Assembly (NCBI GenBank): GCA_937900485.1
Contig: CALCEL010000063.1
Span: 1 to 64,000 of the forward strand
Direction: 5' to 3'
Length of the DNA stretch: 64,000 nucleotides
From: an uncultured Prevotellaceae bacterium
GTDB taxonomy: Bacteria; Bacteroidota; Bacteroidia; Bacteroidales; Bacteroidaceae
How positions within the stretch are numbered: the stretch's first letter is position 1; every line of letters starts with the position of its first letter. A model generated the notes under the pieces. The model saw only the letters and a program-made list of their open reading frames with translations, searched no databases and was not told the origin of the DNA. The translations under genes and the position numbers were made by a program. Of this stretch, positions 8,923-18,380 are shown piece after piece.

Positions 8923-9475
8923 TTCCGTCATAGTTAACTTTCGGATTAGAGATCTCTATCTTATCTATGTTTCTATCTGTGGATGTCACGTTCCTTAGTG
9001 TGTGGAATCTATACGCACCACATTCAGGAAGTTCAATGTGTGGATAACTATAGTGTCTCACTTTAATTGTGTCAGACAATGATATGCTGGAGTATGACAT
9101 TACTATAGTGTCTTCATCATTAAAATAGCTCATTGGTAACTGAAAGTAAGTACTGTTGGTCAGTTTGTTGACTAATATCGTGTCTCGTCTCACCTCCTTG
9201 GTCGTCTCCGCATATCCATTGTTGATGTAAGTAGAGTCCTGATAGTCAAGAGTGATTGTGGCATATCCAAGCTTACGGTATATATAGCTTGTCTTGTATC
9301 CGGGTAATAAAGTCTTGATTGTCAGTGTGTCTGCCAATGAGACAGATGTTCCTTCTGAATCATAGAAATAATAATTGCATGATACATAGTTGTCCACAGG
9401 ACAATTATTTGAGGAGCACGATAATATTAGTAAAATCGTACAAAATGCTGAAAATATGTTATTAGCAAATCTCAA
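8882..9475 (-). CDS. DUF6452-like lipoprotein
   Basis: 197 residues. Signal peptide II with lipobox ILSCSSN. The body contains regular beta strands with Thr/Ser-rich connectors (DTLTIKTLLPGYK, IVMSYSSISLSD), consistent with an exported beta-sandwich. I recognise it as DUF6452, the usual neighbour of DUF6048. Its 3' end overlaps the DUF6048 start by 41-50 nt. It follows the glycosyltransferase gene after 36 nt. The pair may form a surface or periplasmic assembly, which is inference from constant pairing and overlap. Confidence 0.7.
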   Translation of the reverse strand: MRFANNIFSAFCTILLILSCSSNNCPVDNYVSCNYYFYDSEGTSVSLADTLTIKTLLPGYKTSYIYRKLGYATITLDYQDSTYINNGYAETTKEVRRDTILVNKLTNSTYFQLPMSYFNDEDTIVMSYSSISLSDTIKVRHYSYPHIELPECGAYRFHTLRNVTSTDRNIDKIEISNPKVNYDGNENIKIYFNGSAE

Positions 9476-9511
9476 AATGTACTTCTTTTAATTATTAATC
9501 ATTAATACTAA

Positions 9512-10471
9512 CTAAATCATCTTGCTTATCTGATATTTGTTTCTCTCATGTGAGCTTCTGCTTATCATGTCAGCAAGGAATCCAGTGAGGAAGAGTTGTG
9601 TGCCCAAAATCATCATAGTCAGTGAGATGTAAAAATACGGAGAGTTAGTTACCAGTGGATGTGGTGTACCTGTACACAAGGCGTGTATTTTTATTGCTCC
9701 CACAGTGATGACGGCGCAAAAGCCGATAAAGAACATCAGTGTTCCGATGAAACCGAAGATATGCATTGGTTTTCGTCCGAATGTGCTGATAAACCAAAGG
9801 CTGAGAAGATCGAGATAGCCGTTCACGAACCTGTTCCATCCCATGAACTTGCTGACACCATATTGTCGTGCCTGATGGTGTACTGGCTTTTCTCCGATTT
9901 TCACGAAGCCGGCATTCTTGGCGATATATGGTATGTATCTGTGCATCTCTCCGTAGACTTCAATATTCTTTACCACCTCATTTTTGTATGCCTTCAGTCC
10001 GCAGTTGAAGTCGTGAAGATTCTTGATACCGCTAACGGCTCTTGCTGTAGCGTTAAATAGCTTTGTTGGTATTGTCTTGGATAGAGGGTCACCTTTTTTT
10101 CTGTTCATCTTGAATCCGCTAACCAAGTCGTAGTCCTCTTCCATAATCATACGGTAAAGTTCCGGTATCTCGTCAGGGCTGTCTTGTAAGTCTGCGTCCA
10201 TAGTGATGACAACGTCACCGCATGCCTTGTCAAATCCACAGTATAATGCTGGACTCTTTCCGTAGTTACGTCTGAACTTAATACCATGAACTTCTGTATT
10301 ATTCTTTGCCAGAGTCTCGATAACGTTCCATGACTTGTCGGTAGAGCCGTCGTTTACAAAAATTATCTCGTAAGAAAAATTATTATTGTCCATTACACGC
10401 TTAATCCATGCGTGTAAATCAGGAAGTGACTCTTCCTCGTTGTATAACGGAACTATTACTGAAATATCCAT
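9512..10471 (-). CDS. Glycosyltransferase family 2, DPM1/GtrB-like
   Basis: 319 residues. A GT-A domain (~1-225) opens with ISVIVPLYNEEESL and carries the DAD metal motif in ITMDADLQDSPDEIP. It is followed by two C-terminal membrane segments (~235-262 and ~275-300). This architecture matches dolichol-phosphate mannose synthase/GtrB-type enzymes, which attach a sugar to undecaprenyl phosphate at the inner face of the membrane. The sugar cannot be told from the sequence. The gene lies 46 nt downstream of the DUF4199 gene, the usual arrangement in Bacteroidales. Confidence 0.9.
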   Translation of the reverse strand: MDISVIVPLYNEEESLPDLHAWIKRVMDNNNFSYEIIFVNDGSTDKSWNVIETLAKNNTEVHGIKFRRNYGKSPALYCGFDKACGDVVITMDADLQDSPDEIPELYRMIMEEDYDLVSGFKMNRKKGDPLSKTIPTKLFNATARAVSGIKNLHDFNCGLKAYKNEVVKNIEVYGEMHRYIPYIAKNAGFVKIGEKPVHHQARQYGVSKFMGWNRFVNGYLDLLSLWFISTFGRKPMHIFGFIGTLMFFIGFCAVITVGAIKIHALCTGTPHPLVTNSPYFYISLTMMILGTQLFLTGFLADMISRSSHERNKYQISKMI

Positions 10472-10517
10472 AACAATACGTGATTTTTTCTTTAATATTA
10501 TATTGTCGCCGTCTGAA

Positions 10518-11072
10518 TTACAGTTTTGTTTTATTTTCTAACGAAGCAACCAGGCTGACAGGCAGAAATAAGATTACGCTAAACAAAAAGTTACTGTTAA
10601 AAAGCATTTCTGTCTTCTCGAAAGCAGACAAGTTACTTACCTGTGTCAGGTTATCTTGCATTTGGGAATAGGTCTCACTCAAGCCCATGTTAGTGTAAGC
10701 TTCCTTCATTTCAGGTGATGTGAACATTTTTCTTACCGCTTCAGTAAGTTGTCCGCCATCCATGTAATTGAAGTAGACGAATTCGCACGCTCCTGTAAAA
10801 ATGCAGGCAAACATGAAAAGGTTAATAGTGAATGAAAGAGCCCTAATAAAGCCTAGCCCTTCATTATCTGGTTGTAGTTTTTTTATTCTCCAAGCGAATA
10901 TGAAAGGTAATATCAGCAAGCACGCTAATCCAGTCAATCCGAGGAAAAAAAACAAGCCGTTGCCTGTTCGAAAGCCCATAACATATATTATAAAGACAAT
11001 TGTCCACGCAATACCTAAAAAGGTTCCGTACTCCATTGCGTATTGTCTTGAAGGAAAATCATTGTTTGTCAT
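10518..11072 (-). CDS. DUF4199 domain membrane protein
   Basis: 184 residues with four predicted membrane segments (about 15-33, 38-58, 72-95 and 158-178) and a soluble loop (~97-155) between the third and fourth. This is the layout of the Bacteroidetes DUF4199 family. It directly precedes the GT2 gene. The constant pairing suggests that it helps export or present the lipid-linked sugar made by the GT2, but this is inference. Confidence 0.78.
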   Translation of the reverse strand: MTNNDFPSRQYAMEYGTFLGIAWTIVFIIYVMGFRTGNGLFFFLGLTGLACLLILPFIFAWRIKKLQPDNEGLGFIRALSFTINLFMFACIFTGACEFVYFNYMDGGQLTEAVRKMFTSPEMKEAYTNMGLSETYSQMQDNLTQVSNLSAFEKTEMLFNSNFLFSVILFLPVSLVASLENKTKL

Positions 11073-11231
11073 TTAATCTGTTTTATAACTAAGACAATCA
11101 AAATGTTACTCGTTTGTATTACTATCTGCTTTGTTTTCTTGATGTGATATTCATACACAACGAGTTTAATTTGTTGAATATAATGTATGTGCAATTAAGA
11201 ATTATCGTACAAATATAGTTAGTTTTTTTCT

Positions 11232-11804
11232 TTATATATGTATTTTGTCCGAGTTTTTGTTTACAAAGTCTTTCCACGACGAGAATTTAATTTCGCTTTC
11301 GGGCTTGCCGTATTGTATGAAATGACAGTATGCGGCGCCCAAAGCGTCTGTAGCGTCAAGTTGTATGTCCATGTCATCTTTAGGTATGTGTAGCATCCTC
11401 TGTAACATTCCTGCCACTTGTTCTTTTGATGCGTTTCCGTTACCTGTTATGGCGATTTTTATTTTTCTCGGCTCATATTCGTGAACGGGTATGTCCCTCA
11501 TTATAGCGGCGGTTATTGCTACGCCCTGTGCTCTTCCCAGTTTCAGCATTGACTGGACGTTCTTTCCGAAGAACGGTGCTTCGATGGCCATCTCGTCTGG
11601 TTTATACTCTTCGATGATACTTGTCACCCTTGTGAATATTTTTCCCAGTCTGAGATAATGGCTGTCATATTTGCTCAGCTCAATCACTCCCATCATTATC
11701 ATCTCCGCCTTATTCCCTTTTACTTTTATCAATCCATATCCCATGAGATTGGTGCCAGGATCAATTCCTAAAATTATCTTTTCTACGTTGCTTGTGTTAC
11801 GCAT
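11232..11804 (-). CDS. ruvC: Holliday junction endonuclease RuvC
   Basis: 190 residues. The RNase H-like fold begins with ILGIDPGTNLMGYG, containing the first catalytic Asp, followed by the Glu in MAIEAPFFGKNVQS and the C-terminal DATDALGAAYCH acids. RuvC resolves Holliday junctions as a dimer together with RuvAB. It starts 6 nt after the AddB-like nuclease stop, so two recombination enzymes are co-transcribed. A gap of 159 bp with no clear feature separates it from DUF4199. Confidence 0.95.
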   Translation of the reverse strand: MRNTSNVEKIILGIDPGTNLMGYGLIKVKGNKAEMIMMGVIELSKYDSHYLRLGKIFTRVTSIIEEYKPDEMAIEAPFFGKNVQSMLKLGRAQGVAITAAIMRDIPVHEYEPRKIKIAITGNGNASKEQVAGMLQRMLHIPKDDMDIQLDATDALGAAYCHFIQYGKPESEIKFSSWKDFVNKNSDKIHI

Positions 11805-11810
11805 GTTGAA

Positions 11811-14783
11811 TTATTTCTTACAAAAGTCAATAAATTGGCAATTCGCACATTTTGTCTCGTCCTCACATTGCTTGAACGACGTGTTTGGATTGTATATTTC
11901 CTCAATGATACTCATTAGGCCATCGTGATATGACTCCTTAATAGCGGAGAAATCGTCAATGTCTTTTTTGTCAAGTATGAGATATTGTGTCCTGTCGTTC
12001 AAAGGCTGTGCCACATACATCAGTGTCGGTACGATATTTGGTAAAGAGTCTTTGCCGGTGATATCTGTTACGTATTGTTTCTCCTCCATCAGTATGTCGC
12101 TGTAGTAGAACGCTTGTAACATGAAGTGTGCGTTACCTTTGAACATATCCTCCATTGTTGACTTGCTAACCATGTTTGACCCGGTTTTATAGTCAACTAC
12201 ACGGACATGGTCTGTGCCGTCTTTGTCTGCCACTAAGTCATATCGGTCGATTATTCCTCCGAGTTTAACCTTGATTCCGCCGTTGACATGTATGATGTGC
12301 TCCACGTTTTTCTCTGTTCCCAAAATCCTTATAGGGCAGGATTGAGCATCGTAAAGGAGTTGATTCCTTATGAATTTTCTGAGGACGTAGTGGTTCAGCA
12401 GTTGTTGTCCGTTATATTTGTTCTGATATCTGACGTCACCCTCATCCTTTTTGTTGAAGAGTTGTACAGCGAACCCTCTGTCCACCATATTGCTAATGTA
12501 ATTGGTATTGTCAGCTAATTCCTTTATGTTTGCGGATTGTATCTGTCTGTTGCCGAAGGTCTTATAAATCTGCTCCATGCAAAAGTGAAAGATGTTACCG
12601 AACATTGGATTGTCCACATCTTCTGTCACTTGTTCAACCTCCTTAAATCCCGCTATATATCGGAGATAGAATTTCATTGGGCACTCGAGATAGGTGTTTA
12701 TCGCAGTAGGTGAAAGTACATTGTTCTCGAACCTCTTTATCAAGACGTCCATCACTACGTCTGTTTTTTCTATTTCTTTCTCCTCGCTGCTTTCTGCCTC
12801 GCTGTCAGCAGTGATTTTCTTTGTTTTGATTATTTGGTCGTCTCCAAGTATCTTTTTAGACTCTATCTGCAGTTGCATCATGAATCTTGACATCTCGCCT
12901 TTATTCATATCCTCGGTAGACGAGTTGTACATTATCGTTATGTTTTCTGCCCTTTGCAGCAGATTGTAAAAATAATAAGCGTAGAGACTGACTTGCTTAT
13001 CCGTTGTGGTCATGCCGTATGCTTCCCTCAAATTGTAAGGGATGAGAGATGAACGGTGTGTGTTTTTAGGAAGCTTGTCCTCGTTGCACGACAGTAAGAT
13101 GATATTTCTGAAGTCAAGATTTCGAGTCTCAAGAATACCCATTACCTGCACTCCAATAGCCGGTTCTCCGTGGAAAGGTATAGATTTCGCCCCGAGAATC
13201 TGTCTGACTATGCGAAAATATGTCTCATTATTGACGTTGAAGGATGACTGTTCGCTTTGTAGTCCATGAATCCTGTTTATAATAGTATACGCGTTGAATA
13301 CTGATTCTATCTGCAAGGTGTCTCCTTGTGTGTCTCTGTATGACACTCCGACTTCCTTCAAAATGTCAATTAAGTACGAGGTGATGTCGCTTTGTGAGCG
13401 TTGTCTGGTGAACACCTTATTTATAAAAGCCTCAGAGCTCTCCTTGAGAATCGCGTCATCATTAAAGTTGACGTTGAAGATGTCATTATCTGACGGGAAC
13501 ATGAGGTTTCCGCTTGTCAGTTTGTCTAGAATTGTCACAGACAAGTTGTCTGTCATCTTTCTTGTTATTGGGTGACGTAGCACGTTGGCCACAAACGTGA
13601 ATCTCCAGTACGTGTTATCTGCTATTCCGTGGATTTGTAGCTCGCACAATGATATGACGAAGCTATAGATCGGAGTCTCTTTGAGAGGATAACCCATTGT
13701 GACGTTCAGCATAATCGGCTGCCCGTCAGTTGTGGTAGGTGGAATGGAGTGTAACACCGACGGAAGAAAGCTCTCATTGCAGAGTACCACAGCGTTTTCG
13801 CAGTAAGGCCTGTCGGATGTCACGTGTTCGCTGATCCATTGATTGACATGGCGTGTCTGCGCATTTTCTGTCGGAGATGATATATATGTAATGTTCTTCT
13901 TTTTCTTGAAACATTGGAAGTATTCGGGATGATCTTTGAATCTGTTGCCGAATGTCCTGATGTTGTCAGTTATGAACTGACCAGCCTCATATCCTCTGTA
14001 GTTCTTCTTGCCAGACATATCTTTAGTGTTTAGATATGCCTCGTCATAATCCCAGTAAAACAATGACTTCTTGTGTTTGCTGAGCAGCTTGAACATCATT
14101 CTCTCTGTCTCATTCAACACGTTGAATCCGATGATCACGTATGTGTCGCTGGTGAGCTTGTCTGTCATGTTCTCTGGTGATGCCTGGAATTGCTCAATGA
14201 CATCTCTTTTCAGCATGCCGTCGTAGCAGAGATTCTGGGCGGACAGAGACTCCTTGAAATCTTTGTAAGTGGGGTAGAGTGCGTTCCAGATACTCAGGAA
14301 CTTATCCTTGAGTCTTGTCCTGTTCTCTGGATTGAAGTTGACGAAGAACTGTCTTATTGACTCTATCTGGCTTTCTGACAGGAATGAGAAATCCGTCATG
14401 TTTTCCAGGTCGGAGATATTAGCGAACAGTTTCTTTGCGTCAGCCATATTGTTGTCGATATCCTCGAAATCGCTCAGCATCAACTCACCCCATGAGTAGA
14501 ACTTGTCAAGAGTCTCTTCTGTTCCTGTCACCTTGATGAATGACTCATAGAGAGTGCATACTAGTTTGATGGGGTCACACAGTGTTTTGGCTGATAATGC
14601 AGAGAACATGTCCGATATGGTCATGTAATTTGGTACCCATATCGGTTCTTCCGTAATATCAGCCAAATATTTGTTGAAGAACAGGCTTGCTCTTTTGTTC
14701 GGAAATATTATTGTGGTCCTTGTGAAGTCTCCCTCAAGTTCCTCCGTCAAATCTTTTGCGACAAGTTCTAAGAATGTATCCAC
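11811..14783 (-). CDS. PD-(D/E)XK nuclease with AddB-like helicase fold
   Basis: 990 residues. The N-terminal ~650 residues resemble an inactivated UvrD-type helicase (FPNKRASLFFNKYL, HVNQWISEHV), and the C-terminal nuclease has VRVVDYKTG. Four cysteines, one in YLECPMKFYLRY and three in CEDETKCANCQFIDFC at the extreme C-terminus, match the 4Fe-4S nuclease cluster of AddB. Such proteins pair with an AddA helicase-nuclease to process DNA ends; no addA is in the window. The start codon is GTG at 14783, with no ATG nearby that keeps the conserved N-terminus. RuvC follows after 6 nt. Confidence 0.85.
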   Translation of the reverse strand: MDTFLELVAKDLTEELEGDFTRTTIIFPNKRASLFFNKYLADITEEPIWVPNYMTISDMFSALSAKTLCDPIKLVCTLYESFIKVTGTEETLDKFYSWGELMLSDFEDIDNNMADAKKLFANISDLENMTDFSFLSESQIESIRQFFVNFNPENRTRLKDKFLSIWNALYPTYKDFKESLSAQNLCYDGMLKRDVIEQFQASPENMTDKLTSDTYVIIGFNVLNETERMMFKLLSKHKKSLFYWDYDEAYLNTKDMSGKKNYRGYEAGQFITDNIRTFGNRFKDHPEYFQCFKKKKNITYISSPTENAQTRHVNQWISEHVTSDRPYCENAVVLCNESFLPSVLHSIPPTTTDGQPIMLNVTMGYPLKETPIYSFVISLCELQIHGIADNTYWRFTFVANVLRHPITRKMTDNLSVTILDKLTSGNLMFPSDNDIFNVNFNDDAILKESSEAFINKVFTRQRSQSDITSYLIDILKEVGVSYRDTQGDTLQIESVFNAYTIINRIHGLQSEQSSFNVNNETYFRIVRQILGAKSIPFHGEPAIGVQVMGILETRNLDFRNIILLSCNEDKLPKNTHRSSLIPYNLREAYGMTTTDKQVSLYAYYFYNLLQRAENITIMYNSSTEDMNKGEMSRFMMQLQIESKKILGDDQIIKTKKITADSEAESSEEKEIEKTDVVMDVLIKRFENNVLSPTAINTYLECPMKFYLRYIAGFKEVEQVTEDVDNPMFGNIFHFCMEQIYKTFGNRQIQSANIKELADNTNYISNMVDRGFAVQLFNKKDEGDVRYQNKYNGQQLLNHYVLRKFIRNQLLYDAQSCPIRILGTEKNVEHIIHVNGGIKVKLGGIIDRYDLVADKDGTDHVRVVDYKTGSNMVSKSTMEDMFKGNAHFMLQAFYYSDILMEEKQYVTDITGKDSLPNIVPTLMYVAQPLNDRTQYLILDKKDIDDFSAIKESYHDGLMSIIEEIYNPNTSFKQCEDETKCANCQFIDFCKK

Positions 14784-14861
14784 GTCTTTTTTTTTGCAAA
14801 AGAAATGTTTTTTTCGTAAAAAAAGAAATACTGACTGATGAAAGTGTCATACGAGCTATTA

Positions 14862-16823
14862 CTATTTTTTCAGAGACATAGCGAATCCGCCGCCTGAAGC
14901 CATATGTATATTGATCTTTGTGGATGAGTTGACAGTCATCTCCTTGCGTGTGTAATCTGTGGCTACTCTGTCCGCATTAGCTCCGTCACACATCAGCTGT
15001 GCCTTGAAAGTCTTCCCGGAAGGAAGGAATCCGAAGTCCACAGTGATGTCTCTGTCCGTCCAGTTAGTTTGTCCAGCCACATACCAGTCGCCTTTCTCCT
15101 CACGTGCCATGACAATATATTCACCCATTTCTCCAGCTACGCATTCCATCTTCTCAAACACGGTAGGTAGTGACGTGATGAAGTCAGTACACTCCTTTTC
15201 GTCCTCGTAGATGGTAGGGTTGTCTGCCAACATAGTGAGCGGAGAGTCGTCAATGATATAATTGGCAAGTTGATGACATCGTGTTCCCATTGTCATCGGG
15301 TTGCTGTACACAGGCTTGAAGTCTTTTCTTGTGGCGTTTCGGAAACCTCCTGGCGTGAAGTCAACGAAACCCGACATACCTCGTATGAAGGGGTATGTGA
15401 CATCGTACAGAGGCATGTCGACTTTGTCCGCCTCACTCCATTTTGCCTCTTCCATTCCGAACACACTCTCGAAGTTCAGAATGTTCGGGTAGGTCCTGTT
15501 TATGCCGTTTGGCGGGAATATCCCGTGATAATCCAGGAGTAATTTGCTCTTTGCGCATCTGTCGGCTATTCTGTGTATCATGTCCACTCCCTCCTGGTCA
15601 TATCTGTCAAGGAAGTCCACTTTGAATCCCTTGACTCCCATCTTGCTGTATTTCTCGCAGGCGGCGTCCAGCTGACTGTCGAGAACGTTGAAGACGGTCC
15701 ACAAAATAATTCCTATGTTCTTGCTTTCCGCATATTTGACCAGCTTTGGCAGATCAAGGTCCGGGATGACCTTGAGCATGTCTCCGCTCTTCGGGTCATA
15801 CCAACCTTCGTCTAAGACGACGTATTGCAGACGGTTTTTTGCCGCGAAGTCTATGAAATATTTGTATGTCTGTTGGTTGATGCCGCTTTTGAAGTCCACC
15901 TTGCTTATTCCCCAGTCGTTCCACCAGTCCCAGGCAACCTTTCCCGGTTTTATCCAACCATGATCTCCTTCCACTCTGTCGGGTGATGCGAGAGAGTAGG
16001 CGAGGGTGTTGACTGGCATCTCAGTATCTTTTCTTGACACAGCGACAATTCTCCAGGGGAATGATCTGTCGCCGTCGCATTTCGCAATATAGTCCTCGCA
16101 TGATGTGACATATTTCTGTCTCCTCCAAGGATAATAGTCAAATGTTTTAGGGTATTTGGCGAACTCACTTCTCAGTCGTCCGTCTGAAGCCTTGATAAAC
16201 ATGCCAGGGTATGCCTCGACATCACTTTCGATAAGCGTCAGTTTACGTCCGTCGCACTCCACTGTGGCGGGTAAGAACGCCTCGATACTTTTAGCCTCTG
16301 AGAGTGGGGTGACATGGTATGTGGCCTGAAAAGCCATGGCTTTAGGATTCTTCTCGTTTGTGCTGTATGGAAGCCATGCCTTTGTGTCGTTATGGAAAGC
16401 GAACTCAGATATCTCGTTCTGTACAGTGTATTTTCCTTTCTTCCCTTTTGTGATGAAACGGTAAGCCACGCCGTTGTTGAAAGCTCTGAACTCAACTTGT
16501 TGCTCGTTGTTCAGAGTAATTGTCATGCTGTTGGCTTTTTCTTTATAATTAGCCAGTTTGTACATAGGAGCGTTGATGTTCTCCTCAATTGTTTTTCTTT
16601 TGACGCTGCCTGACCTGTAAGTGTTTTTGGATTCGCTCAACTGTAGTCCCAGTTTGCTGTCTCTCATCAATGTGTCACCATTGTCAATCAGTGTGTAACT
16701 GACGAGGCCGTTGACTGACACATCAACCCTAATCTTTCCGTCTGGGGAGAGTAGTGTTTGTTTTTTCTGTGAGTATGCGGATAGAGACACCGCAAGCAAA
16801 GATACAATAATGTATTTTTTCAT
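14862..16823 (-). CDS. Glycoside hydrolase family 97, probably retaining alpha-galactosidase type
   Basis: 653 residues. Signal peptide (~1-18, cut before QKKQ), an N-terminal beta-sandwich (~25-280), a (beta/alpha)8 barrel (~285-560) and a C-terminal beta domain, the standard GH97 build. The barrel has KVAWDWWNDWG, VVLDEGWYD and GFKVDFLDRYDQE. The Asp of KVDF is where retaining GH97 enzymes such as BT1871 carry their nucleophile; inverting SusB-type enzymes lack it. So I infer alpha-galactoside cleavage in the periplasm rather than a starch role. No SusC/SusD pair adjoins it. It has its own transcription unit. Confidence 0.88.
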   Translation of the reverse strand: MKKYIIVSLLAVSLSAYSQKKQTLLSPDGKIRVDVSVNGLVSYTLIDNGDTLMRDSKLGLQLSESKNTYRSGSVKRKTIEENINAPMYKLANYKEKANSMTITLNNEQQVEFRAFNNGVAYRFITKGKKGKYTVQNEISEFAFHNDTKAWLPYSTNEKNPKAMAFQATYHVTPLSEAKSIEAFLPATVECDGRKLTLIESDVEAYPGMFIKASDGRLRSEFAKYPKTFDYYPWRRQKYVTSCEDYIAKCDGDRSFPWRIVAVSRKDTEMPVNTLAYSLASPDRVEGDHGWIKPGKVAWDWWNDWGISKVDFKSGINQQTYKYFIDFAAKNRLQYVVLDEGWYDPKSGDMLKVIPDLDLPKLVKYAESKNIGIILWTVFNVLDSQLDAACEKYSKMGVKGFKVDFLDRYDQEGVDMIHRIADRCAKSKLLLDYHGIFPPNGINRTYPNILNFESVFGMEEAKWSEADKVDMPLYDVTYPFIRGMSGFVDFTPGGFRNATRKDFKPVYSNPMTMGTRCHQLANYIIDDSPLTMLADNPTIYEDEKECTDFITSLPTVFEKMECVAGEMGEYIVMAREEKGDWYVAGQTNWTDRDITVDFGFLPSGKTFKAQLMCDGANADRVATDYTRKEMTVNSSTKINIHMASGGGFAMSLKK

Positions 16824-16874
16824 AGTAAATTATTTTTTTTCGCGAATATAGATAATTTTTCTATTCTTAATGTT

Positions 16875-16904
16875 TTTGATTTTTGAAAAAACAGATTACA
16901 TTTG
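16875..16904 (+). promoter_or_regulatory. Bacteroidetes-type promoter of fprA
   Basis: TTTG at 16875-16878 and TACATTTG at 16897-16904, 18 bp apart (the usual spacing is 19-21). The -7 element matches TAnnTTTG exactly. It lies 61 bp before the fprA start codon. Confidence 0.4.
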
Positions 16905-16965
16905 TTACGTTATGTGATTTTAATATAAATATGGACGATAATGCTAATAAATACGTGATTTAATT

Positions 16966-18147
16966 ATGAGTATGGTAAATAACTTTATATCTGAAGGAGT
17001 GTATTACATCGGCGTTGACGATGTAGATATAAAATTGTTTGAGGGACAGTATGAGGTTCCTTTGGGAATGTCATACAACTCATACGCTATCTTAGATGAT
17101 AAGATTGCAGTTTTGGACACTGTCGACGCGCGTAAGTCTGACGAGTGGATGAAGAATCTGGATGACTGTCTTGGCGGTCGTAAACCCGACTACTTGGTTA
17201 TTCATCATGTCGAGCCTGACCACTCTGGTACTGTCAGGGCGTTTATGGAGAAATATGCGGACTGTACTATTGTGTGCTCTCAGAAGGCTGTAGGTATGTT
17301 GGAGAATCTTTATGAGTTGAGGTTTGACGGACGAGTACAGATTGTGAAGGAGGGTGACACGTTGTCTCTTGGCTCTCATGAACTGTCGTTTGTCATGGCT
17401 CCTATGATACATTGGCCGGAGGTTATGGTGAGCTACGACAAGAAGGATAAGATTCTGTTCTCTGCTGATGCCTTCGGAAAGTTCGGGGCGTTGTCACGTG
17501 AGGATGAGGATGATGAGGGATGGGCATGTGAGGCGCGTCGTTACTACTTTAATATTTGTGGCAAGTACGGTGCCATGGTTCAGAATCTCTTGAAGAAAGC
17601 TTCCGCTTTCGACATCAGTGTAATATGTCCTTTACACGGACCTGTCCTCACCGACAACATCTCTTATTATCTCGGTATATATAACACTTGGAGCAAATAC
17701 GAACCGGAGGATAAGGGCATCTTCATCGCCTACTGCTCTCTCCATGGCAACACGGCGACGGCAGCAAACAAACTGGCTGAGATCATTCGTGAGATGTCTG
17801 ACGTCAAGGTATCGGTCGCTGACATTGTGGATGACGATATTCACGAGGCTGTGGAGGATGCGTTCCGCTATGACCGTATGGTGCTGGCCGCACCTACGTA
17901 CGATGGTGACCTGATGCCTGTTATGGCGGACTTCCTCAACCTTCTGAAGGTTAAGGCTTACCAGAACCGTAAGGTGGCTTTGATAGAGAATGGCTCATGG
18001 GCTCCGATGGCTGGTAAGAAGATGAGAGAAAGTCTCGGGTCAATGAAAAACATCACTGTCGTTGAGCCTGTGGTGACTATTATGTCAAGTGTGAAGGATA
18101 GCACGATACAAGACCTCAGGAAATTGGCTGAGACTTTGATAGGATAA
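16966..18147 (+). CDS. Flavodiiron protein FprA (A-type flavoprotein)
   Basis: 393 residues. An N-terminal metallo-beta-lactamase-like diiron domain (~1-245) has the ligand motif HHVEPDHSG and MIHWPEVMVSY, and a flavodoxin domain (~255-390) has YCSLHGNTATAA and AAPTYDGDLMP. FprA-type enzymes reduce oxygen to water, or NO to nitrous oxide, using electrons from rubredoxin or NADH oxidoreductase, and protect anaerobes. It is cytosolic and monocistronic, with its own promoter and a terminator 45 bp after the stop. A second Met at codon 3 is an alternative start. Confidence 0.93.
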   Translation: MSMVNNFISEGVYYIGVDDVDIKLFEGQYEVPLGMSYNSYAILDDKIAVLDTVDARKSDEWMKNLDDCLGGRKPDYLVIHHVEPDHSGTVRAFMEKYADCTIVCSQKAVGMLENLYELRFDGRVQIVKEGDTLSLGSHELSFVMAPMIHWPEVMVSYDKKDKILFSADAFGKFGALSREDEDDEGWACEARRYYFNICGKYGAMVQNLLKKASAFDISVICPLHGPVLTDNISYYLGIYNTWSKYEPEDKGIFIAYCSLHGNTATAANKLAEIIREMSDVKVSVADIVDDDIHEAVEDAFRYDRMVLAAPTYDGDLMPVMADFLNLLKVKAYQNRKVALIENGSWAPMAGKKMRESLGSMKNITVVEPVVTIMSSVKDSTIQDLRKLAETLIG

Positions 18148-18191
18148 AGATCTTCTATATTTATATAATTTATATTAAGGTGAAGGCTGGT

Positions 18192-18217
18192 GGCTGATTT
18201 TGTCATCAGCCTTTTTT
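18192..18217 (+). terminator. Intrinsic terminator after fprA
   Basis: GGCTGAT (18192-18198) pairs with ATCAGCC (18205-18211) around a 6-nt loop and is followed by six T. It ends the fprA transcript. Confidence 0.85.
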
Positions 18218-18268
18218 GTGTGTTAACGGAAGTCCTATTAAAGTTTTAGTTGTGAATGCCTGTGGACT

Positions 18269-18334
18269 GACACTTAGGATGATATATGCGGCTCTATGCC
18301 AATGCCGCTGACCTCCGCAAGGGTGTTGAGTGTC
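18269..18334. other. Nested inverted repeats in the 18148-19102 gap
   Basis: The outer arms are GACACT (18269-18274) and AGTGTC (18329-18334), the inner arms GCGGC (18288-18292) and GCCGC (18304-18308). This part is richer in G+C than the flanking gap. The gap 18148-19102 holds no convincing gene; it contains the fprA terminator, this structure, dispersed repeat copy A and the leader of the receptor gene. Confidence 0.3.
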
Positions 18335-18380
18335 GGTATGTGTTGTGTGCTGCTGACTTGATGTAATGGAGATAAATAAC

